In this document: positions 22,482-32,693 of the stretch, one piece after another
Position numbering within the stretch: position 1 is the first letter of the stretch
Layout of the letters: each line of letters begins with the position of its first letter
Assembly (NCBI GenBank): GCA_019633425.1
Contig: WSUB01000076.1
Location: 1-64,000, forward strand
Direction: 5' to 3'
From: Tulasnella sp. 424
Lineage: Eukaryota > Basidiomycota > Agaricomycetes > Cantharellales > Tulasnellaceae
DNA: 64,000 bases
The notes under the pieces: model-generated
The model's input: only the letters and a program-made list of their open reading frames with translations
Databases searched by the model: none
Told to the model about the DNA's origin: nothing
Translations under genes and position numbers: made by a program

Positions 22482-24112
22482 TGCGTGTAATGGCTTCGTT
22501 GTGTAAGAGAGTAATCATCGAGGCAGTCTTGCTTATATCCTGAGATGTACCATTGGTCATCGAGTAGAGTAGCCTCGCGAATGTGAAAGGTTGACAGGGA
22601 ACTACCGACCCAATGTTGCGGAAGCCGTCATGCTGGTACGTATACGCACCCTCGAGGATCACTTTATTCGGATTTAGGGAGTTCACCCCACACGGACCCT
22701 GGTAAAGCTTCCGACTATCGGTAACGGAGTTTATTCAAATAGTTGGATAACAGAGAAGGGAGTACTTGTCGGCCTAGCGAGGGCATGGGAGCCGTTCAGG
22801 ATCGATAATGCCTAGTATCAAAACGAACGCGAACAGACCGGAGGAAGCTTACAGAGCAAGTCACATCCTCTTGAGGCGTCATTCCGGACTTAAAGTAGCG
22901 AGAGAATCGACTAGACAATAGATGGAGGTGCCAGCAGTCATCGGACGAAGCTGTCCCGTATGTTTCCACTTTGTTGGGAGCATTTTGGAAACCCTTCTCG
23001 CGTCGTTGTGTGATCCAATTCGTTCGGAGCCTAAGCCGTCGAAATTTCAAGGGAGGCGGACCTCCGGCGGCAAGTCCCGCAAAGATAAGCGATGGTGAGA
23101 GTGGACCACCCCGCTTCGTATGAGACTGATGACCTCGGGCCGTCTTGTCAGACCCAGGGGACCTTCTCCTTACTAAAAGAGATGATAAGGGACCGCAGTG
23201 CTGGGAGCTGATGAAGATCAACATTGGGGGGGTATGGCTTAAGGGAAGGAGAAACCTTTGCCAATGGGAGGCACCGTCAGCTGACCTAAAGGGAAGCCGT
23301 GCGTCGGTCCCTCTCCAATCTTCTTACCTCGACCGCCAGGGCACGCTTAAACTCTCTGCAAAACCCATGGGCTGGTAACCAACCTCGCTTCGCGCGACGT
23401 TTGCTAACCTCCTTTGTGAGTCGCTTCGGACCGGAAATGTTAAGGTAATGGCGGCTAGAGGTTTCTTCTTGGATATACATATTTTTTATGATCTGTTATT
23501 GTTGCTATTTAAGAGAGGGGGAGGGGGGACGGACGAGCGGGGCAGTTCAGGCTGAAATCAAATACGAGCAAGCACTGAGAGACAGGGAAACTCCGTCTCA
23601 AATGGCGTCAGTCGAGATCGAGAGTCTCCCCCTTCCTCCCGTTAAGTAGCTCATGTAAGTACCTCGAACTCAGAGATGTTGTCCTGCCGCATATACCAGT
23701 GTGCACCTCCTGAAACCCCGTCGCGCGGGACTAATTGGCCACCCGCCGTTCTTCCGACTTCGTCCCCTGCAGGTCGCCGGTTGACCAACACCCCACGCTA
23801 CTTTGGAGCAACTTTTCGAGCCTCCTCATTGGCTGAGGGACATTAACGTTCCTGGCGCGGCTGGGTGGTACACACGTTTATGCGAGTTAATGCAGTGGGC
23901 GAAGGGATCGGGGTTGTTCTATTCGCATCTTTGGTTTGACTGAGGCGATGGCTCGAGGGACCCCCAGAAGCTGCAGGGGCTTGGTAGAAGCACTTCGCCG
24001 TCAATTTAATCGTGCAGCGACCCTTTAACGTTATGGGTCTTCTATGCCGGTTTGAGCTTCTCATAAATGCTGCTTTGTCGACGTGGGCGCCACACTCCTT
24101 CGCGTTATCAGA
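22482..24112. other. Spacer between genes 7 and 8, built of repeat blocks
   Basis: It contains the gene 7 promoter, the D-gene upstream block (CCAATGTTGCGGAAG at about 22609), the CGATAATGCCTAGTATCAAA block at about 22803, block R at about 22976-23130, then the group B promoter with CTCATTGGCTGAG at 23825-23837 and the TTAACGTTCCTGG element at about 23843. The group B TATA position (near 24041) is degraded to TCTATGCC. No gene is visible. Confidence 0.7.
22532..22537 (-). promoter_or_regulatory. TATA box of P450 gene 7
   Basis: Reverse-strand TATAAG (in GGATATAAGC) at the same distance from the ATG as in gene 5. Confidence 0.6.
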
Positions 24113-26264
24113 ATGTCAAACGACCTCCTCTCCTCCAGCAATGTTTCGCTCGTTGCATCGGGGCTAGTGCTTGCGTACTTCATCAAGAAGCGCTGGGATG
24201 GCACATCCCGTCCTCAATATCCTCCGGGTCCTCGAGGCTTGCCTGTGATCGGCAGTCAGTGAATTGCCATGTAGAGGGTGTTGCACGGGAACTCATTTCT
24301 GCGTCTCATAAAAGATCTCTTAGACATGCCCCGAAGTCAGTTCGTGCTGAAGTATCTGGAATGGGGAAAGCAATATGGCCCAATAACTTGGGCTGTCGTT
24401 CCGGGGCGGAAGTTTGTCGTCCTCAATACGTATGAAGCCATGTCCGAACTGCTTGATAAGCGCGGAAGCAATTATATCAATAGATCAGGGGGTGTTATGG
24501 TGAATAACCTTATTGGTGAGTGAACACCCCGATCAGGGCCAACTCATCGTTCAATTCCCTTTCCTTTCGAAGGCGCGGACTTCACCACCGGGCGACGGCA
24601 AGGCGATGCTACCTGGAGACGGCATCGCAGGTTTCTCAAACATGCTCTCTCTACATCCACCATTAAACAAGAGTACTCCGATCTTCTGATTGCGAATGCG
24701 GCCCGGTATACTCAAGCCGTTCTTCAGAAACCTGAAGAGTTCCTTCCGAGTCTTAAGCGGTAGAGTAACGAAGCCCAAGGTGTTTGGGGCCAATTATTGA
24801 TTGTAATTTTACTCCACAGCATGTTAGGAGAGACCATTGCGGAACTCGCCTATGGCGCACTGGAAGACGCGGACGGCACCGACTACGTCACCGAGCATGA
24901 CGAACATTTCAAATATATAAAGATTGCTGCGATGGGTTATCTCGTCGATTTGTTCCCTCTACGTGATTTAGATCCTTGCGTTTGAAGGGGGACTATTTAC
25001 TGACGAAACTGCAGTAAGGTTTATTCCGGCTTGGTTTCCGGGAGCACAGTTTCGACGAGACGGCTTAAAATGGCGACGACACTGCAAGATGCTGCGGAAT
25101 GCTATGGTAGAAGGCGTGGAGAGACGAATGGTAATATCTTTTTATTGTCTCAGTATAACTCCCAGACTTAGAGAAACCCGTCCTCCTTGTGCAGGCAGCA
25201 AAAGAAGGACGTCCATGCTACGTCTCAAACAATATTGAAGACCTCAGGAAACAGCAAGCGGCAACAGGAGTGGATATAACTGAGGACATTCAAGCTGTAC
25301 ATGACAGTGCCTTCAGTTTCTACCAAGGTGAGTCTAAGAGCCCTCGCTCGTTTGTCGTCGCCGGACTCAATGATCATTTGCCCGTGGCCTAACCGTATAG
25401 CGGGATCCGATACGGTAAGACATATTATCAAGCTTTAATGACGCTGGACAAACCTTTGCTTAATTAGGCCGAAACAACTTTGAAAAACTTCCTGCTCGCC
25501 ATGTCGCTTTACCCGGACGTACAAGATCGGGCTCGTAAAGAAATCGACCAGTTCTTTACGCAAGGTCGATCTCCCAATTTTGAGTACCAGGATCAAATGC
25601 CATACATCCATGCTGTTGTCTTGGAGAGTTTCAGATGGAACCCTCCGGTTTCGTTCGGTGCGTCGAATTCAGTTGTTTGATTGGGACTTCACTATCTATT
25701 GGTACCAAGTCTAACCTGCCTCATTCTCACAGGCGCTCCTCATGCGTCCCGAGAGGATGACATTTACGATGGCTACTTTATTCCGAAGGGCACAACAGTG
25801 ATTCCCAACCTCTGGTATCATTTGATGTTTTGGGCTATTAACTGTTCCTGACAAGGTCTTTGCATTATAGGCAGGTATCTCGGGACCCATCGATTTATGA
25901 AGACCCCTCGACGTTCAACCCCGATCGCTTCATCGATAATCCTGATATTCTGGACCCCCGCGACTATGTATTCGGGTTTGGTCGGCGTATTTGCCCAGGT
26001 GCCTCCTTAGGTTACCAACTTACGTGGATCTTTGTTGTTTCAATCTTATGGGAGCTCGAAATCAAGAGACCGGAGGGAAGCCCGCGACTGGACCAGGACG
26101 CTGATCGCTTCGATTTTGGCCTCATCAGGCATGTCTCATTTTCCAACAGGGACCATTTTACTGACCTTTGCACATCTAGTTCACCTTTTCTTTCTTCCTG
26201 CGTACTCAATCCACGGGTTGATTTGGAGAAGAACGATTCTACAACGAGCTTCGAGATCATCTAG
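24113..26264 (+). CDS. Cytochrome P450 (gene 8, group B)
   Basis: Predicted 516-residue P450 if the last intron is spliced. Exons: 24113-24254, 24315-24515, 24573-24759, 24820-24962, 25015-25130, 25195-25327, 25401-25414, 25468-25657, 25733-25814, 25871-26128, 26180-26264. Anchor at residues about 9-26, hinge [13 protein letters not shown]-helix WRRHR, AGSDT, ExxR as [14 protein letters not shown] (Cys444). The last intron (26129-26179) begins GCATGT rather than GT, is 51 nt long and has no stop. Retaining it would add 17 in-frame residues before the PRVDLEKND tail. Exons 3 and 4 are closest to gene 11. Confidence 0.93.
26129..26179 (+). other. Last intron of gene 8: GC-AG or exonised (17 codons)
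   Basis: The 51-nt segment starts GCATGTCTCATTTTCC and ends ACATCTAG. It aligns with the normal GT-AG intron of gene 13 (GTATGTCTGGTTTTCA), so it was ancestrally an intron. The same GC start, length and open frame occur in genes 9, 11 and 12. Confidence 0.75.
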
Positions 26265-26426
26265 CCATGTTGACGCATTGTTACTGAGTACCCGTTAGAT
26301 TCGTATCCTTTCTTCTCATACCTCTACTTTGGTCGAGCGGGAAAAAATATCTCCTCGAAAGTCTACTCTACAACATCAGCGTTTCTGGATTGTGGTGCTT
26401 GGGGGCATCGAACATTTCCGTGACAA

Positions 26427-26483
26427 TATCCAGCTTTGATGCAAGAAAGACTGCCCATAAATGACACGTAACCCATACTGCAT
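26427..26483 (-). pseudogene. Short relic resembling gene 15 micro-exon and intron 6
   Basis: TATCCAGCTTTGATGCAAGA followed by CTGCCCATAAATGACACGTA matches 45420-45475. In gene 15 that region holds the end of the AGSDT micro-exon and the intron next to it, on the reverse strand. It is only about 55 bp, so this is a suggestion of an old P450 copy rather than proof. Confidence 0.55.
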
Positions 26484-27246
26484 TAGCTAGGTAAATAGAG
26501 TAGGTGTTGGGTGTACGCTAAGCACTGTGGTACCTGGCCCGAGGAAAGATGGAGCTCAACGACAAGAATAGAATGATGACGGGCCTCCAAGCAGAGAGGG
26601 AGCCGAGGATGCAGTGAAGTGTCGGGGACCGCTTGTATTCGTCATCAGGAACGGGTGGGACGATACACGGGGTCACAGAAATGTTAACGATGCACTGCTG
26701 GGTAGACCCGGGTGAGTAGAGCAGCTGGCCTCCCGGATATAGGTTGACAGGGAACCAATGTTGCGGAAGACGTCATGCTGGCACGCACCCTCAAGGATCA
26801 TTTATTCGGAGTTAGGGAGTTTACCCGGTACGGACAATGATAAACTTCCGAGTATCCGAAAGACAGATCCGAATGTCTAAGTAGGGTTAGGGACTAGGGG
26901 ATTCGAAGGGAAAAGTGCGATAACCTCGATGATGGGTTTATTTAAACGGTTGGGCAACGGAGCAGCAGAGTACTTCGACCTAGCGAGGGGATGAGAGCGG
27001 CTGAGGATTGATAATAACGGATATTAAAAACTAACCGAACAGACCGTAACAAGCTTGCAGAGCAAGTCACATCATATTGAGGCGGCGACGACGCGTCGAG
27101 CCGTAACGTTCCTGGCGCGGCTGGGTGGCGCAGTGATCGGGGTTGTTTTGTTCTCGTCACAGAAGACGGATCTTTGGTTTGACTGAGGCGACGGCTCGAG
27201 GAACCCCAAAGTATTGTCCAGCGACCATTTGATCTCACGGGGATGC

Positions 27247-27252
27247 TATATA
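27247..27252 (+). promoter_or_regulatory. TATA box of P450 gene 9
   Basis: TATATA in GCTATATACTT, 75 bp before the ATG. Genes 11 and 12 have the same TATATACTT at 75 bp. Confidence 0.6.
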
Positions 27253-27321
27253 CTTATGCCGTTTGAGCTTCTCGTAAAATGCTGCTTGTCTCTCCCCTTT
27301 GCGTTACTCCGCGTTATCAGA

Positions 27322-29480
27322 ATGTCAAGCGAATTCCTCTCCTCCAGCAATATTTCGCTCGTTGCATCGGGACTAGTATTTGCGTACTTGCTCAAGAGGC
27401 GCTGGGATAGCACATCCCGTCCTCAATATCCTCCTGGTCCACGAGGATTACCCGTTATCGGCAGTCAGTGAATTGCCAGCGAGAGAGTATTGCATATAGA
27501 CTCATTCCTGCGTCTCGTAAAAGACCTCTTAGACATGCCCCGAAGTCAGTTCGTGCTGAAATATCTTGAGTGGGGAAAGCAATATGGCCCGATAACTTGG
27601 GCTGTCGTTCCGGGGCGGAAGTTTGTCATCCTCAATACGTATGAAGCGATGTCCGAACTGCTTGAACGGCGCGGAAGCAACTATGTCAATAGACCAAGAG
27701 GCATTATGGTGAGAACCCTCATTGGTGAGTGAATGCTCTCATCAGGGCCAAAGCATCGTTCAATTCCCTCTGCGTCTCGAAGGGTGGGACTTCTCCACCG
27801 CTCAACGGCAAGGCGATGCTACCTGGAGACGACACCGCAAGTTTCTGAAACATGCTCTCGCTATATCCACCATCAAACACGAGTACTCCGATCTTCTGAT
27901 TGCGAATGCGGTCCGGTATATCCATGCCGTGCTTCAGAAACCCGAGGAGTTCCTTCCGAGTCTTAAGCGGTGAAAGAACTAAGCCTAAAGTGCTTGATGC
28001 AAATTATTGATTGTGATTTTATTCCACAGAATACTAGGAGAGACCATTGCGGAACTCACTTATGGCGCACTGGAAGACGAGGACGGCACCGACTACGTAA
28101 CCGAGCAGAACGAGCTTTTCAGATATATAAAGAATGCTTCAATGGGTTATCTCGTCGATTTGTTTCCGCCGCGTCAGTCAACCGCTTCTGTGCAACAGGA
28201 GGGCCAGCTGTTTATTGACGAGACTGCAGTAAGGTTTATTCCGGCTTGGTTTCCGGGAGCACAGTTCCAACGAGACGGCTTAAAATGGCGACAACACTGC
28301 AAGATGCTGAGGAAGACGATGGCGGAAGGTGTGGAGAGACGAATAGTAATCTCGTTTCACTGTCTCACTGCAGCTCGCAGATGAGAGAAACCCATCTTTT
28401 TTTTGTGCAGGCAGCACAGGAAGGACGTCCATGCTACGTCTCAAACAACCTTGAAGACCTCAGGAAACAACAAGCGGCAACAGGAGTGGACATCACTGAG
28501 AACATTCAAGCTGTACATGATACTGCCTTTAGTTTCTACCAAGGTGAGTCTAAGAGCCCTCGCTCGTTTGTCGTCGCCGGACTCAACGATCATTTACCCG
28601 TGGCCTAACCGTATAGCTGGATCCGATACGGTAAGACATAGCATCAAGCTCTAATGACGCTAGACAAACGTTTGCTTGATTAGGCCGAAACAACTTTGAA
28701 AAACTTCCTGCTTGCGATGTCGCTTTACCCAGATGTGCAAAATCAGGCTCGTAAAGAAATAGAACGGTTCTTTACGCAAGGTCGATCTCCCAATTTTGAG
28801 TACCAAGATCAAATGCCATATATCCATGCCGTCGTCTTGGAGAGTTTGAGATGGAACCCTCCGGCTTCGTCCGGTGCGTTTAATTCAGTTGTTCAGTTGC
28901 GGCTTCACTGTCAGTCGGTGCCGAGGCCAACCTGCCCCATCCTCATAGGCGCTCCTCATGCGTCCCGAGAGGATGACATCTACGATGGCTACTTTATTCC
29001 GAAGGGAACAACAGTGATTCCCAACCTCTGGTACCGTTCGACGTTTTGTGCTATTTACTGTTCCTGACAAGGTCTTTGCTTTATAGGCAGGTATCTCGGG
29101 ACCTATCGATTTATGAAGACCCTTCGACGTTCAATCCGGATCGCTTCATCGGCAATCCTGATATTCTGGACCCCCGCGACTTCGTGTTCGGGTTTGGTCG
29201 GCGCATTTGCCTGGGCTCCTCCTTAGGCTACCAACTTACGTGGATCTTTGCTGTTTCAATTTTATGGGGGTTCGAAATCAAGAGACCGGAGGGAAGCCCG
29301 CAACTGGACCAGGACGCTGATCGCTTCGATTTTGGCGTCATCAGGCATGTCTCATTCTCCAACAAGGACCAGTTTACTGATTCTTTTACATCTAGCGCAC
29401 CATATCCTTTTTCCTGCGTACTCAATCCACGGGTTGATTTGGAGAAGAACGATTCTACAACGAGCTTCGGGATCATCTAG
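27322..29480 (+). CDS. Cytochrome P450 (gene 9, group B)
   Basis: Predicted 516-residue P450. Exons: 27322-27463, 27524-27724, 27783-27969, 28030-28172, 28230-28345, 28411-28543, 28617-28630, 28684-28873, 28949-29030, 29087-29344, 29396-29480. Motifs: WRRHR, AGSDT, ESLR, and heme loop [10 protein letters not shown] (Leu replaces Pro after Cys444). SRDLS replaces the usual SRDPS, and exon 5 ends in Ile where paralogs have Met. The last intron (29345-29395) has the GCATGT donor and an open frame as in gene 8. Exons 3 and 4 (WDFST, FPPR) are closest to gene 12. Its 3' flank is cut short by pseudogene 10. Confidence 0.92.
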
Positions 29481-29558
29481 CCATTTTGACGCAATAGTAC
29501 TGGAGACAACCTGTTAAATTCATATCCAGCTTTCTCACACCTCTAATTTTGGCGAGCG

Positions 29559-30571
29559 GCACCTTCAAACAGAGCACGCAGTATCTCTTGAAATTGATCT
29601 CGCCACCCAGCGGCATCGATATCGCGCTTGAACTTCATTTCGGGAACCCAAATTGGAATGTAACACACTAAGAGCAAAGCAGGCTCGAGCTCAGTCAAGA
29701 TGGCGGCGAATACAACACAAAGGCTTGACCCAAGGCAGGGATGGGATCAACAATGTGCCCTTGTGCAAACTTCAAATATGTGTCCATCACGAATCTGTTA
29801 AGTTTAATGTAGTCTCTATTTTCTTCATCTTTAGGCCTCTCGTACGTCAGCATGGCGATGGTTTCCGCTGCGATCCTATTCCAACAATCAAGAGTCAACG
29901 GACTTGCACTTCAGCACGCTCACATCCTTGCTTTCACCGTACCTTTCAAAAGTCTCTCGCTCTCTCTATTCGGCAGTGCAGATATTGCTCAGCGCTCTTC
30001 ATGCACAGAGGCGAGTAATCGCTCTCGACGACCGGCAGGGAAAGGGCGTGCTTTAACAGTGAACGATGCTTTCGCCACCTGGGATTGCATTGGATTAACC
30101 CTGTGAAGTAATCTGCCCCTGCCCTCAAGAACTGTCGTGAAAATCGTGCACGAAGGGATAGAAGCCGACCCACCGAGTAATTTCCCCAGGAGGACCAACA
30201 TTGTTCGGTCAATGTAGAGAGATCCTCGAGTTATTTTGTAGCCTATACGGAGTAAACCATTAAGAACCTCAGTCAAAGGTCCATATTCCTTCGTCTAAGT
30301 GAGCACCAATTTGGCTCGCGGAACATCAAATAAATCTAAACATCGAGAGGGAAAAATTCTCAGAGAATGTGAGGGGATGCAGGGGCGATTGTGGTCGTGG
30401 TGCAGTATACTGACTTCCGACGATGGGAAAGGGTCGTGGGCCAGGGGGATATGGCAACCGGCGGCTGGAGGACCAATATTTGTTCAGAATAAAAAGAAAC
30501 AACGCGATGCTGACACCAAGTACCAAGCCATTCGACAGCGACGGATTTGAGATGGAGGGCTCGGAGGGAAT
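29559..30571 (-). pseudogene. Truncated cytochrome P450 pseudogene (10, group D)
   Basis: A gene 5-like copy reduced to exons 1-5. Exon 1 (30571-30415) is intact, but its start codon is ATT where genes 5 and 7 have ATG. Exon 2 begins at 30335, has an in-frame TAG at 30297-30295 in place of a Trp codon, and lacks the middle segment that codes for VPGQKFLIVN and what follows. Exon 3 (about 30115-29945) keeps WRKHR but frameshifts into a TGA after RARDF. Exon 4 (about 29880-29735) and part of exon 5 remain. Exons 6-11, with the I-helix, K-helix and heme loop, are missing, and the sequence joins the 3' flank of gene 9 near 29559. It cannot make a P450. Confidence 0.92.
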
Positions 30572-32187
30572 TGCGTGCAATGGCTTCGTTGTGTGAGAGA
30601 GTTATCGGCGAGGCAGCATTTCCTATATCCTGAGATACACCATTTAATTATGGACGGCCAGTGCACGGCGTGCGCAGCCGGGGACCCAGGACTTTTCCAT
30701 GACAGCCCAAAATGACACTATACACACAAGTCTAAAATTTCAAGAGGTCGAAGCAATGATTATTCGAGCTAGACATCGAAAAGTCAGAACGAGAATCCAT
30801 TTGTGACCGGCTTCTTCAGACGACCCAGTTGCAGCGCGCAAGTAACCCGCGAAATCCTCACAGCCTTCCGAGTCCATTGAATCAAAAAAAAGAAAAAGAA
30901 AAAAAAGAGGCGCACTCAACGGAGTGTATGCTGCCAAGTAAATACCTAAATAGCTGGTGAATCGAATATGTGATTCTACAGCTCATCCTTTGGGTCTCAT
31001 GGAAGGTCAGGGCTGAGCGAGCCGAGGCATTGAAGCGGCTTCGGAAGGTTAGGTGGACTGTGCTGGAAAGTGGACTCAGACCCTGTCTGAAGCGCTGCGG
31101 CACTTGGCCCGAGGAAAGATGGAACTCGACGACACGAATGAAATGATGACGGGCCTCCATGCAGGAGCCAAATTCTTATATTTGTCATCAGGAACAGTCA
31201 GGAACGGGGTACCGGTGGGTCGGTACACGGATCACGATAACTACTGGCTCAATGTTGCGGAAGACGTCATGCTGGCACGCACCCTTTATTTGGGTTTAGG
31301 GAGTTTACCTGATACGGACAATGATAAGCTTCCTTGTATCTAAAATGCGGATCCAAATGGAAAGGTAGGGTTCGGGACTTGGGGATTCGGCAACGGTGGC
31401 TCGCACCAAGGTGCCAGGAGCTATCCCGATTTTCGACGTACCTTTCCGCTTTGTTGGGAGCATTTTGGAAACCCCCGTCGCAACGTTGTGTGATCCAATT
31501 CGTTCGGAGCCTAGCCGTCGAAAATTCAAGTGAGGCGGACGTCCGACGGTAAGGCCTACGCAAAGATGAGCGATGGTGAGAGTGGACCACCCCGCTTTGG
31601 ATAAGACCGTCCTAAAGGGAGGCAGTGTCTCAGTCCTTCTCCGATCTCCCTTCCTCCGGGCACACTTAAACTCTCTGCAAAACCCGTGACTTGATATCCA
31701 AGCCTCGCCTTACGCGAAATTTGCTAACTCGAAAGTAAATGTGGCCAGAGGTTTCTTCTTGGATATACATTTTTTGATTATCTGGTATTGTTGCCATTCG
31801 GGAGAGGGGACGGCGGGACGGATGAGCGGGGCGGTTCAGGCTGAAATCAAGTACGCCCTAGAGGTAGCAAGCACTAAGCGACAGGCAATCTCCGTTTCAA
31901 ATGGCTCCAGTCGAGATTGTGACTCGGTCCCTTCCTCCCGTTAGCTCGTGTAAGTACCTCAAACTCAAAGATGTTGTCCTGCCGCAGAGTCCTATTCGTT
32001 AGATACAGTACGCCCGTTGCTCACCTTCCTAATAACATCCCGAACACCCAAATTAACGGACTTTCCATAAAATCATCTACGATACCGTTGCCCAAGCCTA
32101 CAATGTCAGATCTCAGATGATTGAACCAGGCCAGCGCATTCGATTTGCGACATATCGCATACAGGTGTGTACCTGCCGGACTTGTCG

Positions 32188-32590
32188 AAGAAAGAAATTG
32201 GCGTTCTTCGTCCGAGATTGCCGGGTGCCCAACACACCTCGCTAACTGTCGAGCACCTTTTCGAGCCTCCTCATTGGCTGAGAGGCATTAACGTTCCTGG
32301 CGCAAGGATCGGGGTTGTTCTATTCTCGTCGCAGAACATGCATCTTTGGTTTGAGTAAGGCGATGACACCCGGGACCCTCGTAAGCTGCCCGATTAAGAA
32401 AGAAATTGGTGTTCTTCGTCCCAGGTCGCCGGGTCCCCAACACCCTGCGCTGACTTTCGAGCCTCCTCATTGGCTGAGAGGCGTTAACGTTCCTGGCTTG
32501 GCTGGGGGATCGGTGGCTGTTCCATTCTCGTCACAGAAGACGCATCCTTGGTTGGACTGAGGCGATGGCTCGGGAATCTCTAAAGTATTG
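32188..32590 (+). repeat. Tandem duplication of about 208 bp in the gene 11 promoter
   Basis: AAGAAAGAAATTGG near 32188 recurs at 32397, and both copies run on through CCTCCTCATTGGCTGAGAGG and TTAACGTTCCTGGC to a GCGATG motif. Gene 12 has only a partial single copy and gene 8 a single copy. Confidence 0.8.
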
Positions 32591-32618
32591 TCCAGCGACC
32601 CTTTGATGTCGGGGACTC

Positions 32619-32624
32619 TATATA
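32619..32624 (+). promoter_or_regulatory. TATA box of P450 gene 11
   Basis: TATATA in CTCTATATACTTTGG, 75 bp before the ATG, inside a stretch identical to the gene 12 promoter. Confidence 0.6.
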
Positions 32625-32693
32625 CTTTGGCCATTTGAGCTTCTCGTAAAATGCTGCTTGTCTCTCCCCTTTGCGTTGCTCTGCGATATCAGA

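Larger units (their letters stand above)
26265..27321. other. Spacer between genes 8 and 9 with remnants of a lost D gene's surroundings
   Basis: It begins with the group B 3' flank (shared with genes 11 and 12), followed by a small gene 15-like relic (26427-26483). Next come the ACCTGGCCCGAGGAAAGATGG block (about 26530), the D-gene upstream block CCAATGTTGCGGAAGACGTC (about 26756), the GATTGATAAT block (27005) and the group B promoter. No D gene body is present. Confidence 0.7.
30572..32693. other. Spacer between pseudogene 10 and gene 11
   Basis: It holds a purine-rich run at 30888-30908, then a block at about 30955-31390 that recurs at about 35468-35900. Block R follows at about 31440-31610, and then two tandem copies of the group B upstream region (32188-32396 and 32397-32590). 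No gene is visible in these 2.1 kb. Confidence 0.7.

Noticed and set aside
22796..23224. Reverse frame of 142 codons in the spacer after gene 7
   Set aside because: It falls within the spacer repeats, and its counterparts at 16600 and 31440 do not keep the frame open.
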